Source: Syntrophales bacterium
Lineage (GTDB): Bacteria > Desulfobacterota > Syntrophia > Syntrophales > PHBD01
Assembly: GCA_035363115.1 (NCBI GenBank)
Contig: DAOSEM010000005.1
Coordinates: forward strand, 62,001 to 126,000
DNA: 64,000 nucleotides
Direction: 5' to 3'
Shown: in pieces, positions 25,055 to 33,198 of the stretch
Numbering within the stretch: position 1 is the stretch's first letter
Layout: every line of letters starts with the position of its first letter
The notes under the pieces: model-generated
The model's input: only the letters and a program-made list of their open reading frames with translations
The model's database searches: none
Told to the model about the DNA's origin: nothing
Made by a program: the position numbers and the translations under genes

Positions 25055-27304
25055 ATGAGCTTCCTGAATCATATTAAGAGAAAAGCAGCCTCGAAACGGC
25101 GCCCGGTGGGCAACCGGTCCGGCTTCATCCTGGTGGGACTCGTGCTGACCATGATTGTCATGGCCATCCTGGCTGCCGCCATCCTGCCCATGTTCTCATC
25201 GGCCACCCTCAACGAGGTCTCGGCCAACCTGGACCACAAGGCCTACTACATGGCGGAATCCGGCCTCCGCTATGTGGCCAGCCGGTATCTCCATGACGCG
25301 ACCGGCGAGGCGAGGGACGATACACTGACGGCCCTGAACGGCAAGTCGTTCAACTTGAGCGGACAGTCCGGGGGCTTCGGCCTTGCGATTGAATCCTTCT
25401 ACTACAAGACCGATAGCGGCTCCACGGGAACGCCCTTCGGCACCGTGCCGCTGGATATCATGACGGCGGCGACGGCTTCCGGAACCACCGGCAAACTGGC
25501 CGTCTACAACAGCGCCGCGCTGAACTACAACATAACGACCTGTACGGGCTACACGGTCGCAACGGACCGCTCGAGTATCGGCTTCACAGGCGCCGCCCTG
25601 ACGCCGATGAACGGCCGGATTTTCCCGATGGCGTCTTTGACAACCACGGTAACGGGCCAGCCCATGCCGGCGACCCTGGTGTTGGGGGCGGCGGACGATC
25701 TTGCCCTCTTTCCGGCTAAGGGAGGCGCTTTCCGGATCATGACCGTGTCCGGGACACAGGGAACGATCCTGTCTTCTGACCTGTATTATTACAAGACCCT
25801 CGACCGGAACACGCGCACCCTGTCGGGTATTGTGAAATTGAACAACACGGGGACGACCGTTGTAAATCTGGGGGCCAGCGAAAGGGTCGTCCTCCAGAGG
25901 GTGATCCGGTTGAAATCCACCGGGACAGTAGGGGATACCTCTTCGAATATCTTTGCGCGCCGGTTGCTGACTTACACCCTGCCCGTCGAGGCCCTGCCGG
26001 GCGGCGGCTACACGGGGATCAACCCGCTGAACAAGATCCCACCCGACGACTTCATCAAGACGGGAGCCACGGCGTCGGGACAGTTCGATGTCGTCGACGT
26101 GAACGGCAACGACGCCCTGAACGTGACCCAGACCACGGGGGGGTCCAGCAAGGGAAACCAGCCCACGGTGGAGGCCTACGTGTCCGCCCCGAGTAATCCG
26201 AGTCCCTTCTATACGGCCTGGAGTGCGGCGGGCGGTTACCTGAGCTATGATGCCCAGGTCAAGATCGCGACAGGCACCGCAACCGGGAGCGCGTTCACCG
26301 ACCGGCCGGCAACCTATGCGACGGGTGTGATTATGCGCGCCAAGAATCCCGGCCAGCAGGAGACCTATTACGGTGTTTCGTTTGTCCGGACGAACACAAA
26401 TACCGGGAACAAGTCCGACGGAATATCCGACTATATGCTTCCCGATGAAAAAACACTTGCGGATAAGCCGATGATCGTTCTCTGGACCCGCAACGGCAAC
26501 CAGGCGAACGGGGCGGATTACTGGCTCGCCTACAAGACCCTGAGCGAGACGGGCAGCGACCGCGTGGTTGACAACACGCTGCTCTTGAAGCCCTGGTCCA
26601 CCATCCTGGTCCGGATCCTGGAGGCGGGGTCCATCAAGCTGACCGGCACGCCTGCCACGGCGATCAGCATCGGAGAGACCATCACCGGGGGTAGCGGGAA
26701 GGCCGTTGTGATTCGTCAGATCAAGGACAGCGACAACAATATTGTTCTTCTCCTGAACAACATCGAGGCCGGGTTTTCTCTGCCGGCGACCGTCAAGGGA
26801 GCCTCGACGGACGCGTCATGGGGTTTCCGGGACCGGGACAATTACATATGGGTATTTTTTGGGGATGAATCGGCCTACGGCACCGCAAGCACCAGCGCGA
26901 CGGACAACGCGAGGCTCGGCAACCCGAGAAATACCGTGCTCCTGAGCGATCCCAGCTATGCCCTGTACTGGCCCGTGACAAATGTCGGCACCGACTGGAC
27001 GGCCGCTACGGACTACTTCACGATCGTCCAGTGGAACGCGACGCTAAACACGTCGCAGAACGGGGATCCGAACATTCGCCTCATGGGGGGCACGACCGGA
27101 AACGAGGCCTACGGCATCATCCGAACAAACAAATGGACGGATGCGGGCCCCTACACAGCGACGACCTTCCCGCCGGAGTTCGGTCTTCATGCCCTGGGGA
27201 CACTGGCGATCAATACCTACTTCGACGACATCGCTTTTTATCTCTTCGGATCCCTGAGCGGAGGAGGACAGACAGGCTTCTATCCCGGCGTTGTCGAGCA
27301 GTGA
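25055..27304 (+). CDS. Very large PilX/GspK-like minor pilin
   Basis: A 749-residue protein from ATG 25055 (AAGGAG upstream). The N-terminus NRSGFILVGLVLTMIVMAILAA is prepilin-like, with Gly-Phe at the cleavage site but no Glu at +5, as in GspK/PilX. It is followed by NLDHKAYYMAESGLRYVASRYL, typical of PilX. The remaining 600 or so residues are extracellular, Thr/Gly/Ser-rich, with a region around 330-740 that reads like a concanavalin-type beta-sandwich (FDVVDVNGNDALNV, YLSYDAQVKI, YGVSFVRT, INTYFDDIAFY). It probably caps the pilus tip as an adhesin; no von Willebrand (PilY1) motif is visible. Confidence 0.78.
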   Translation: MSFLNHIKRKAASKRRPVGNRSGFILVGLVLTMIVMAILAAAILPMFSSATLNEVSANLDHKAYYMAESGLRYVASRYLHDATGEARDDTLTALNGKSFNLSGQSGGFGLAIESFYYKTDSGSTGTPFGTVPLDIMTAATASGTTGKLAVYNSAALNYNITTCTGYTVATDRSSIGFTGAALTPMNGRIFPMASLTTTVTGQPMPATLVLGAADDLALFPAKGGAFRIMTVSGTQGTILSSDLYYYKTLDRNTRTLSGIVKLNNTGTTVVNLGASERVVLQRVIRLKSTGTVGDTSSNIFARRLLTYTLPVEALPGGGYTGINPLNKIPPDDFIKTGATASGQFDVVDVNGNDALNVTQTTGGSSKGNQPTVEAYVSAPSNPSPFYTAWSAAGGYLSYDAQVKIATGTATGSAFTDRPATYATGVIMRAKNPGQQETYYGVSFVRTNTNTGNKSDGISDYMLPDEKTLADKPMIVLWTRNGNQANGADYWLAYKTLSETGSDRVVDNTLLLKPWSTILVRILEAGSIKLTGTPATAISIGETITGGSGKAVVIRQIKDSDNNIVLLLNNIEAGFSLPATVKGASTDASWGFRDRDNYIWVFFGDESAYGTASTSATDNARLGNPRNTVLLSDPSYALYWPVTNVGTDWTAATDYFTIVQWNATLNTSQNGDPNIRLMGGTTGNEAYGIIRTNKWTDAGPYTATTFPPEFGLHALGTLAINTYFDDIAFYLFGSLSGGGQTGFYPGVVEQ

Positions 27305-27406
27305 CACTGGGCGGTCGTCCATTGAACGGATTGGCAGACCAACTACGCGATTCTGTTTTTTCACATCAAGCTTGATAAACTGCCTTTTGGTCAGGGTATC
27401 TCCATG

Positions 27407-27440
27407 AAAAGGGGTCCATTTGGTATGGATCCTTTTTTTT
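27407..27440 (+). terminator. Intrinsic terminator of the minor-pilin operon
   Basis: GGGTCCAT and ATGGATCC pair around loop TTGGT (one G-U), followed by eight T at 27433-27440. It lies 100 bp after the last pilin gene. Confidence 0.85.
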
Positions 27441-27724
27441 AACTTCATGATTTTGTCGGCCGGACGGATAACCTTTTGTTCATGACCCTGTTCGAGAAGA
27501 CCTCCGAATCGGACATACGGGATCGATTGATTATTTCCTCAATACGATCGGTATGCCGATCTGCCATGATCGCGCCCCCACCGTGAAGTTGATTTTGTCT
27601 TTATTCCATACAATTGATCGTTGAGTCATGAATATCATAATCAGAGATGTTGGTGAGGATTAGGCATAGATTTCAGATCAATCCACTGACTCTGTGGACT
27701 CCCGAAAGGCCGATCAATTGCTTC

Positions 27725-27753
27725 TTGACAACCTCAGTCCATCCGGATATATG
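27725..27753 (+). promoter_or_regulatory. Promoter of tRNA-Glu
   Basis: TTGACA (27725-27730), 17-bp spacer, TATATG (27748-27753), 22 bases before the tRNA 5' end. Confidence 0.7.
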
Positions 27754-27774
27754 GCGCCTCTTACCGGAAAGGAT

Positions 27775-27850
27775 GTCCCCATCGTCTAGTGGCCTAGGAC
27801 ACCGGCCTTTCACGCCGGTAACCAGGGTTCGACTCCCTGTGGGGACGCCA
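27775..27850 (+). tRNA. tRNA-Glu(TTC)
   Basis: Complete 76-base tRNA with encoded CCA: acceptor stem GTCCCCA/TGGGGAC, anticodon stem CCGGC/GCCGG around CTTTCAC (anticodon TTC), T-loop GTTCGACTC. Its 3' part from the anticodon loop onward is the left attachment site of the element that follows; the tRNA stays intact. Confidence 0.96.
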
Positions 27851-27853
27851 ATA
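27807..27853 (+). repeat. attL: 47-bp direct repeat inside tRNA-Glu
   Basis: The bases from the tRNA anticodon loop to three bases past CCA recur without mismatch at 32653-32699. The flanking bases on both sides differ, so the repeat is exactly 47 bp. Confidence 0.93.
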
Positions 27854-27875
27854 TTTCTTAAGGAATCTGAGGCGG

Positions 27876-28946
27876 TTACATGGCCTCAGATTTTTGTTTT
27901 TGTGGGATGTGAACGATGGTCGGGACCGTTGGTCGTGAATTTCTGTTCGACAGAATTTCCAGGGCCGGCCGGACCGGCTCAAGCCCCCGGATGTATCGCT
28001 CCGTGGTCGTCAGCTGCTTGTGCCTTAGAATCCGCTGAATCGTCACCATCGGGACATCCTCCTGCGCCAGGATGCTGGCCGTCAAATGCCGGATAGCGTG
28101 CAACCCGAACGGCTTCACACCAGCCTTGAGACAAATCCGCCTCATGTAATGCTGACGGACAATGAACGGAACTCCCCTTTCCGGATTCGGGAAAACCCAC
28201 TCAGTCTTTGCCGATTGCCGATGACGGACCAGGGCGTTAAAAAGCTCATCGGTCATAGGAAGCCAATCGTATTCAAGACTGCCTCCTGATCGCTTCCTCG
28301 TCCCGATCCTGACCCTCTGACCGGTAAAATCCACATCCTCCCATCGAAGCCGGTACAACTCCGATCTCCTGGCAGCCAAATGAAGATAGGCAAGGAGCAT
28401 AACCTTATCCTGCCCCTCGTCCATAGCCTCATAGACCTTCCAGAAATCGTTCTCCGGGGGGATGTAGCGGGTATGCCTCTCCTCCGGGAAACGCTCCGTC
28501 GAACAGGGATTCGGTGAAGGGAGATCGAGATATTTGACGCCCCAATTCCAGGCGGCCAGGAGGTTCTTCCGTTCCTTATTAGCCGCATAGCCGGAACGCT
28601 TTGTCGCCTGCATCCTCAGGTAATTCAGGACCAGGACGGGTTTTAGACTCTCAACGGGTAACGATGGATTCACCTGTTTGAAGAATCTGCGGAAGATTCT
28701 CTTCTTCTCGTCAAAGGTCTTGTGTGTGAATTTGGCCTTTGCATATTCCAGGTATTTCGTCGCCCATTCAAGAAGCGTCAAGGATTCCGAAGGGGTCATC
28801 AAGTCTTTTTCGGGAGCCTTTCTTACTTCGGACTCCCAAGCCAACGCCTCGGCCTTGGTATTGAACACCCGATAATACCTCTTTCCGTGGCGCATCACAT
28901 CGGCTATCCACTCCACCTTGTTTTTCTTCTTCCTCTTGTAAGGCAT
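27876..28946 (-). CDS. int: Tyrosine recombinase / integrase
   Basis: A 356-residue phage-type integrase. An N-terminal arm-binding/core-binding part (VEWIADVMRHGKRYYRVF, LLEWATKYLEYAK) is followed by the catalytic domain: Arg in LAARRSELYRLRWEDVD, HAIRHLTAS (HxxR), RHKQLTTTERYI with the late His and the nucleophile Tyr. All six catalytic positions look intact. It ends 23 bp past attL, the usual place for an integrase that uses a tRNA 3' end. It overlaps the HTH gene by 179 bases. Confidence 0.95.
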   Translation of the reverse strand: MPYKRKKKNKVEWIADVMRHGKRYYRVFNTKAEALAWESEVRKAPEKDLMTPSESLTLLEWATKYLEYAKAKFTHKTFDEKKRIFRRFFKQVNPSLPVESLKPVLVLNYLRMQATKRSGYAANKERKNLLAAWNWGVKYLDLPSPNPCSTERFPEERHTRYIPPENDFWKVYEAMDEGQDKVMLLAYLHLAARRSELYRLRWEDVDFTGQRVRIGTRKRSGGSLEYDWLPMTDELFNALVRHRQSAKTEWVFPNPERGVPFIVRQHYMRRICLKAGVKPFGLHAIRHLTASILAQEDVPMVTIQRILRHKQLTTTERYIRGLEPVRPALEILSNRNSRPTVPTIVHIPQKQKSEAM

Positions 28947-29124
28947 GGCTATTTTCCCTTATCTCTTGGATCACCAAGTTTTCAAAGAACAAGATAAGGC
29001 GTCCTAGCCTTATTCCGCCAAGGCTGCGATAATATCGCCTCACCGTCTCCGCGTCAACGCCCAGGTAGTCAGCCACCTCCTGGGCGGTCAATCGCTTGCC
29101 TAGATTCTCGTTCAATGCATCCAT
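28768..29124 (-). CDS. Excisionase-like HTH protein
   Basis: A 118-residue frame whose N-terminus is a clear helix-turn-helix: KRLTAQEVADYLGVDAETVRRYYRS followed by GGIRLGRLILFF, the winged MerR/excisionase (HTH_17) pattern. The second half is Glu/Lys/Arg-rich and overlaps the integrase gene in another frame over 179 bases, which is unusually long; the useful protein may be mostly the first 60 residues. It probably sets the direction of recombination (Xis) and/or regulates int. Repeats at 29165-29267 lie upstream. Confidence 0.7.
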   Translation of the reverse strand: MDALNENLGKRLTAQEVADYLGVDAETVRRYYRSLGGIRLGRLILFFENLVIQEIRENSHALQEEEEKQGGVDSRCDAPRKEVLSGVQYQGRGVGLGVRSKKGSRKRLDDPFGILDAS

Positions 29125-29164
29125 TGCGTGATCCTACTAATAGGCCCCCCTATACACTGTGCAC

Positions 29165-29267
29165 ACTCTCTACAACTCTCTACCACTCTCAAAACGTATT
29201 GATTATTCTCATCTATTTCGCGTAGAGAGTTGGTGGGGTTTTGAATGCTTTCTGCCTGACTCTCTAC
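29165..29267. repeat. Four copies of ACTCTCTAC upstream of the xis-int genes
   Basis: ACTCTCTAC occurs at 29165-29173, 29175-29183 and 29259-29267, and inverted as GTAGAGAGT at 29222-29230; a partial copy (ACTCTC) continues the 10-bp period at 29185. They lie 40-145 bp upstream of the HTH gene. Such a group of short repeats is typical of binding sites for an excisionase, repressor or integrase arm domain. Confidence 0.7.
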
Positions 29268-30022
29268 CTTTATGAGGAGCAATGGTCGGAACATCCCTGT
29301 CCCTGGGTCTGGAGCATGGCGTGTTACAGGTTCCGCCATGCTGCCTTTATCAACCGATTGAGCGATGCTGTTCGGTGCGGAATCCATTCTTCCTTTCCCT
29401 CTGACGAGCATTGTAGATTGCCCCCAACCTTGGTGGCGTTCGCCCGCCTGTGCATGCGCTTGCCTGCGCTCGCGCTCGCTCTACCGGCGAGCCATCGCGC
29501 AGGCATGAATTGATCATCAGGCAAGGTTTATCCGTTCGCTGTGGTACTGCATTTGCGGTGGATGTGTCTTGATTGCCTGTTTGAATGAAGTGTGATTGCT
29601 CCCGTTCATGGGATGGAATTTTCCCACAGGAAGTTGAAAAAGAACCGGACAGAAATTGAATTTTTTTTTGTCTGGCAGGCATCAGATGTGCCAGGAGGTA
29701 GGCGCTAAAAGATGGTTCAGATGAAAGGGGCGCATATGAGTGAAATGCACTTGCTGGAATTGATCACCTGATCATTTTGAAGGGATACTTTCCTTCAAGC
29801 GGCATTCAATATCTACTGAGTAGATTGTTTTCTCTATTGACAACACACTTATTAACTAATATTTTTATTGCAACTAGCTATAGGTCCCGTGTTAATGAAA
29901 CGAGAGCCTACGCCCATCACCAAGATTTAATGCCAGAAGTTAATCAAAGCCACGCTCGCCCGGTCCTTCCTACGAGCCGCAGGAATAGCTTTGGATAATT
30001 CAATGAAATATTTAATTGTTAG
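29268..30022. promoter_or_regulatory. Intergenic with promoter for the cargo genes
   Basis: The first 500 bases hold no convincing gene; short frames here lack ribosome sites and family likeness. Near the end a perfect palindrome ATCTACTGAGTAGAT (29811-29825) precedes TTGACA (29837-29842) and TATTTT (29860-29865), with a 17-bp spacer. This is a good promoter with an operator for the cargo gene at 30023, leaving a leader of about 150 bases. Confidence 0.55.
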
Positions 30023-31405
30023 ATGATCATACAACCAAACCTAAAATGGTATATAGGAATCAGCGACCCAAAAGGGTTAGATCCACGTTGCCCTTTTGCG
30101 TCTGTTTATCGATGCCCTCGATATTATCAAAGTCTGTCTTTGCTTGGAGAAGCAGGGAGTACCAAAATCGACCCAAAAGAAGACAAGCTGCTAAATGAAC
30201 GATGGCAAAAAACAGACGTTTGGCCGACTACTCAAGAGCAAGAAACTTCTGTGTCTGGCCCCGAAGGTGAAAATAAACACTTTTCAAATTTTTGCCCCGA
30301 AGTATTGTTTGATCGTTTTGGTCTTTTTGCAACAGGACTATATAAATATTCTGATGATATCGACAGGAACTTAGCTCATAATGAACTCTCAAACGAAGGT
30401 GCATCACCTGATGATTGGAGGTGGTCTTGGCAGTATGTTGAGCCTATACATTATACGGAGTGTTTGCAATATTCGCTGTTGAAAGCTGGCAAAATGAAAA
30501 GTGCTCCAGTATCGGCATTTCCCGATCATAATAAGGATGAGTTTGAAAGAAAAAATGACGGATTGATAATCGGTGAGCCACCTCCACTCGTCAAATATGT
30601 CGTATGGTTTCGTAAAGATGGGAAAAGATGGGTTAAAGAAAATAAACTGATAGCTACTATCCTCTTGTTTGTTATTCTTATTTCTACAATATTCACTGTA
30701 CCACAATTATATACACTGATTAGTGGGTGGTCGAAAACGTTATTTGATAAGAACACTACAACATCTCTAGAACCTATATCGCAAAACAATAGAGTGTTGA
30801 TAATATCAGAATCGTCAGGACCTACAGTTGAAATTGTCCCTTTGCGACGCGATTCCAAAGAAATACCTAGAGATATAAGTCAAGCCAAAAAGACAATGTC
30901 GATCATTTCAAAAGGGCAATTTACGAATGTATCTGGATTAATTGATGTGAGCAATAACATTCCAGGTTATTTTGAGCTAAAAGCTTCTCCTTCTCCTAGC
31001 CGTTATTCATATGCATGCGCCGTAACAAACAGCAAATATGGCACTAATTATCTAGTATCGGCTCGTATTGCTGGCCTGCAAGGAGCTGAAGTCTTGGAAC
31101 TTCAAGGAATAGGAGTATGGTTTGCCATCAATACTTCTCAGAATTTGTATTTTGTTTATGAATCAGAAGAAAATTGGACGACATGGAGAAAATTGACAAT
31201 AGAGAGAGACCCCAATATTAATAGTTTGATCATCGATCAGAACGGAAGGAATGTTAAAGTATTTCTAAATGGTTTATATGTCACAACATTTATCAAAAGC
31301 AAAGAACCAGTGCCAGGACCCGTCGGAATTTGCTTTAAAGCTAGCCCCCAAACAGGAGGGCTTATTCAGTTTCAAAAATTATCTATTGGGGAATTCAGGA
31401 ACTAG
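30023..31405 (+). CDS. Cargo gene 1: single-pass membrane protein with lectin-like C-terminus
   Basis: A 460-residue protein I cannot assign to a named family. Residues 1-200 are soluble and contain clustered Cys (DPRCPFASVYRCPRYYQ, FSNFCPEVLFD, HYTECLQYSLL) and many aromatics, like a small metal-binding or sensor domain. One membrane helix follows (KLIATILLFVILISTIF, near 208-226). The outer part, from about 290 to the end, reads as a beta-sandwich of the concanavalin/LamG type (FELKASPSPSRYSYACAV, IGVWFAINTSQNLYFVYE, NVKVFLNGLYVTTF, VGICFKASPQTGG, IQFQKLSIGEFRN). Low G+C and AT-rich codon use mark it as foreign. With an HNH-type protein downstream, a defence or interference role is possible. 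Confidence 0.75.
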   Translation: MIIQPNLKWYIGISDPKGLDPRCPFASVYRCPRYYQSLSLLGEAGSTKIDPKEDKLLNERWQKTDVWPTTQEQETSVSGPEGENKHFSNFCPEVLFDRFGLFATGLYKYSDDIDRNLAHNELSNEGASPDDWRWSWQYVEPIHYTECLQYSLLKAGKMKSAPVSAFPDHNKDEFERKNDGLIIGEPPPLVKYVVWFRKDGKRWVKENKLIATILLFVILISTIFTVPQLYTLISGWSKTLFDKNTTTSLEPISQNNRVLIISESSGPTVEIVPLRRDSKEIPRDISQAKKTMSIISKGQFTNVSGLIDVSNNIPGYFELKASPSPSRYSYACAVTNSKYGTNYLVSARIAGLQGAEVLELQGIGVWFAINTSQNLYFVYESEENWTTWRKLTIERDPNINSLIIDQNGRNVKVFLNGLYVTTFIKSKEPVPGPVGICFKASPQTGGLIQFQKLSIGEFRN

Positions 31406-31488
31406 TTTCTCATTCCATAACTTCCCCATGAAAAAATTATATTTTTTCACGATAATATTAATTAAGATGAGCGGAGACATAGGCATCG

Positions 31489-32400
31489 ATGAGCAATACT
31501 ACCAAAGTTGAATTAATCCGTGATGGGCAGGTGAATTGGGAATCTATCACAAAGTCAGAAACCCCAAATGTGGAAATAGTCGATTCTGAAGGCATAGCTG
31601 ACTTCTCAATGCTGAGGACGAAACCAACTAATGCTTGCATTTACTGCGGATCTACAGAGCAGTTGAGTCGAGAGCATATTCTGGCATATGCTCTCGGTGG
31701 AACCATTACTATTCCAGGAGGTTCGTGTGAGGGATGTCGCAAAATAACCCATGATTTTGAAACGATTGTACTGCGCGGCCCCATGCAGATGGTCCGCTAC
31801 ATCATAGGTATGCCATCTAGAACAAAGCACAAGGATGTTCCAGAAACGATCCCAGTAAAGCTAACAATAAACGGCAAAGATGTGGTTATTGATGCTCCAA
31901 GAAATGAGGCGCCTATCTTGTTACCGTTTCCTATTTTTGAATCCCCGAGCTACCCGGACCCAGCAATGTCTCCAATTAAATTAGCTGGCCTAGCCACCGC
32001 AAGCTTTGGTGCAGACCCTAAAAAGTTCGGTAAAAAGCACAGTGCACAAAGAATAGAACTTAAAGTGACTAACAATGATGCTGTTGCCTTTGCACGAATG
32101 ATAGCTAAAATTGCTTACGCAAACAGCTATGCACAGGACCAATTACAACGACTCAAGAACAAAGATGAGCTGGTTCGCGCAATGATGTATGAACCAAATA
32201 CTTTAGGTCGCTATGTTGGTACTGCTGACGAGCCTTACAAACTGCACCCAAACCTGCAACACAAGATCTCTATCCACGTGATGCCAGAACAAAGACTACT
32301 ATATTCGACCGTGCAACTGTTCTCATATGTAGGCACTCCAAGCTATATCGTTGTACTAGGCACATTGAAAGACGATGATCGTATTGATAACATTGGATAG
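31489..32400 (+). CDS. Cargo gene 2: HNH-endonuclease-like protein
   Basis: A 303-residue protein with an HNH/zinc-finger signature at residues 48-82: CIYCGS, then SREHILAYALGG, then SCEGCRKITHDFE. This is the CxxC...EHI...CxxC pattern of HNH_5-type nucleases, with the catalytic His in REHI. The N-terminal 45 residues and the 200-residue C-terminal part (ITHDFETIVLRGPMQMVRYI; later VTNNDAVAFARMIAKIAYANSYA) are not recognised. Codon use is AT-rich like cargo gene 1, which ends 83 bases upstream, so both may be one transcript. Predicted DNA-cleaving effector; the target is unknown. Confidence 0.75.
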   Translation: MSNTTKVELIRDGQVNWESITKSETPNVEIVDSEGIADFSMLRTKPTNACIYCGSTEQLSREHILAYALGGTITIPGGSCEGCRKITHDFETIVLRGPMQMVRYIIGMPSRTKHKDVPETIPVKLTINGKDVVIDAPRNEAPILLPFPIFESPSYPDPAMSPIKLAGLATASFGADPKKFGKKHSAQRIELKVTNNDAVAFARMIAKIAYANSYAQDQLQRLKNKDELVRAMMYEPNTLGRYVGTADEPYKLHPNLQHKISIHVMPEQRLLYSTVQLFSYVGTPSYIVVLGTLKDDDRIDNIG

Positions 32401-32652
32401 GTAACTGAATAAGTTAAAAGAATCGATGATAAACAACTCGCAATAGGGGACAGTTAAGTGGTCTGGTCGCACCAGAGCTTTAGCATTATACTTGGTATAA
32501 GAATTGTGTTTCTCATTATTATAATGAATCTTGAAAGTATTGATTGTACTAAAAGAAATGGTCGTGAATCTGGTCGGGAATTGATCGGTTTTAAGGGGTA
32601 TAGGCGGGGTTAAAAGGTCAATAAAATGGCGGAATAAGGCGTTCCCGACGAA

Positions 32653-32699
32653 CTTTCACGCCGGTAACCAGGGTTCGACTCCCTGTGGGGACGCCAATA
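32653..32699 (+). repeat. attR: second copy of the 47-bp repeat
   Basis: Exact copy of 27807-27853, holding the tRNA-Glu sequence from the anticodon loop to past the CCA. The 5' half of the tRNA is absent, so this is a junction scar and not a second tRNA gene. Confidence 0.93.
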
Positions 32700-32707
32700 A
32701 CAAAATC

Positions 32708-32742
32708 AATGGGTTGCGGGTGGTTTTCGCAACCCATTTTTT
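32708..32742 (+). terminator. Intrinsic terminator, original tRNA-Glu terminator
   Basis: AATGGGTTGCG and CGCAACCCATT form a perfect 11-bp stem around a nine-base loop, followed by TTTTTG. It lies nine bases after attR, where a terminator would be for tRNA-Glu before the insertion. Confidence 0.85.
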
Positions 32743-32785
32743 GTTGGTTCCATCTTGTCCCCACACGAGTCCCACACCAAGAAGG

Positions 32786-32814
32786 AAAAAAAGGGCCAAC
32801 CTTTCGGCTGGCCC
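32786..32814 (-). terminator. Intrinsic terminator of the cyclase operon
   Basis: On the minus strand a GGGCCA/TGGCCC stem with extra CC-GG pairing around a GAAA-type loop, followed by seven T (the A-run 32786-32792). It lies about 50 bp past the last minus-strand gene. A near-identical copy is at 34410-34438. Confidence 0.85.
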
Positions 32815-32861
32815 CTGGCATTTTCAAGGGGACTCGTAAAATCCAGAGTGGTTTTATTATG

Positions 32862-33164
32862 TTAATTATCTTTACTCCAATGTGCCATTGCCAAGTTTAC
32901 TAATCTCATGAAATATTGTGCATCCACCTTCGCCGCCTCGTACTGTTCACGAGCCATCCAGTCCGCATTCAGAGTGAAGAACTGTAATACCATATTCGCA
33001 TACGTTTCATTATGTTCTATGAACTTCCGCCAGTTATGTATGGCTGTCAGTCCCGAGATTATCTGTTCCACGGATTCTCTGATAAAAAGGATCTGCTGAA
33101 GTTTCTTCATGGAAATAGCCTGATTTATAGACAAATCTACCTCTTTCGGGACCTGTGCCTCCAT
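32862..33164 (-). CDS. Small helical protein downstream of the cyclase
   Basis: About 100 residues from an ATG at 33164 (MEAQVPKEVDLS), AAGGAG upstream. The frame is open back to 33269 inside the cyclase gene, but the shorter form is preferred because it begins just after the cyclase stop. The sequence is all-helical with many Gln/Trp/Met (LQQILFIRESVEQIISGLTA, MVLQFFTLNADWMAREQYEAA) and no known motif. Co-transcription with the cyclase suggests a partner, regulator or target. Confidence 0.55.
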   Translation of the reverse strand: MEAQVPKEVDLSINQAISMKKLQQILFIRESVEQIISGLTAIHNWRKFIEHNETYANMVLQFFTLNADWMAREQYEAAKVDAQYFMRLVNLAMAHWSKDN

Positions 33165-33198
33165 CTCCGTTATTTGTCTCCTTTTTGTCAGGCCCTGA

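Larger units (their letters stand above)
27807..32699. mobile_element. Integrated genetic element at tRNA-Glu
   Basis: A 4.9-kb insert bounded by the perfect 47-bp repeat, with a tyrosine integrase reading toward attL, a small HTH protein before it, and two plus-strand cargo genes much richer in A+T than the chromosome around them. A terminator that fits the original tRNA-Glu transcript now lies just past attR (32708-32742). No replication, capsid or conjugation gene is visible, so it is a minimal integrative element or a satellite that depends on a helper. Confidence 0.9.

Noticed and set aside
27876..29124. A programmed frameshift joining the HTH frame and the integrase
   Set aside because: The integrase has its own start and full N-terminal domain; no slippery heptamer was seen in the overlap, so two separate overlapping genes are simpler.
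29112..29682. Short minus-strand frames upstream of the HTH gene
   Set aside because: No ribosome site, no family likeness, and they cross the repeat-rich regulatory region and the GC-rich leader.
32641..32700. A second tRNA-Glu gene
   Set aside because: Only the 3' part from the anticodon loop is present; it is the attR scar.
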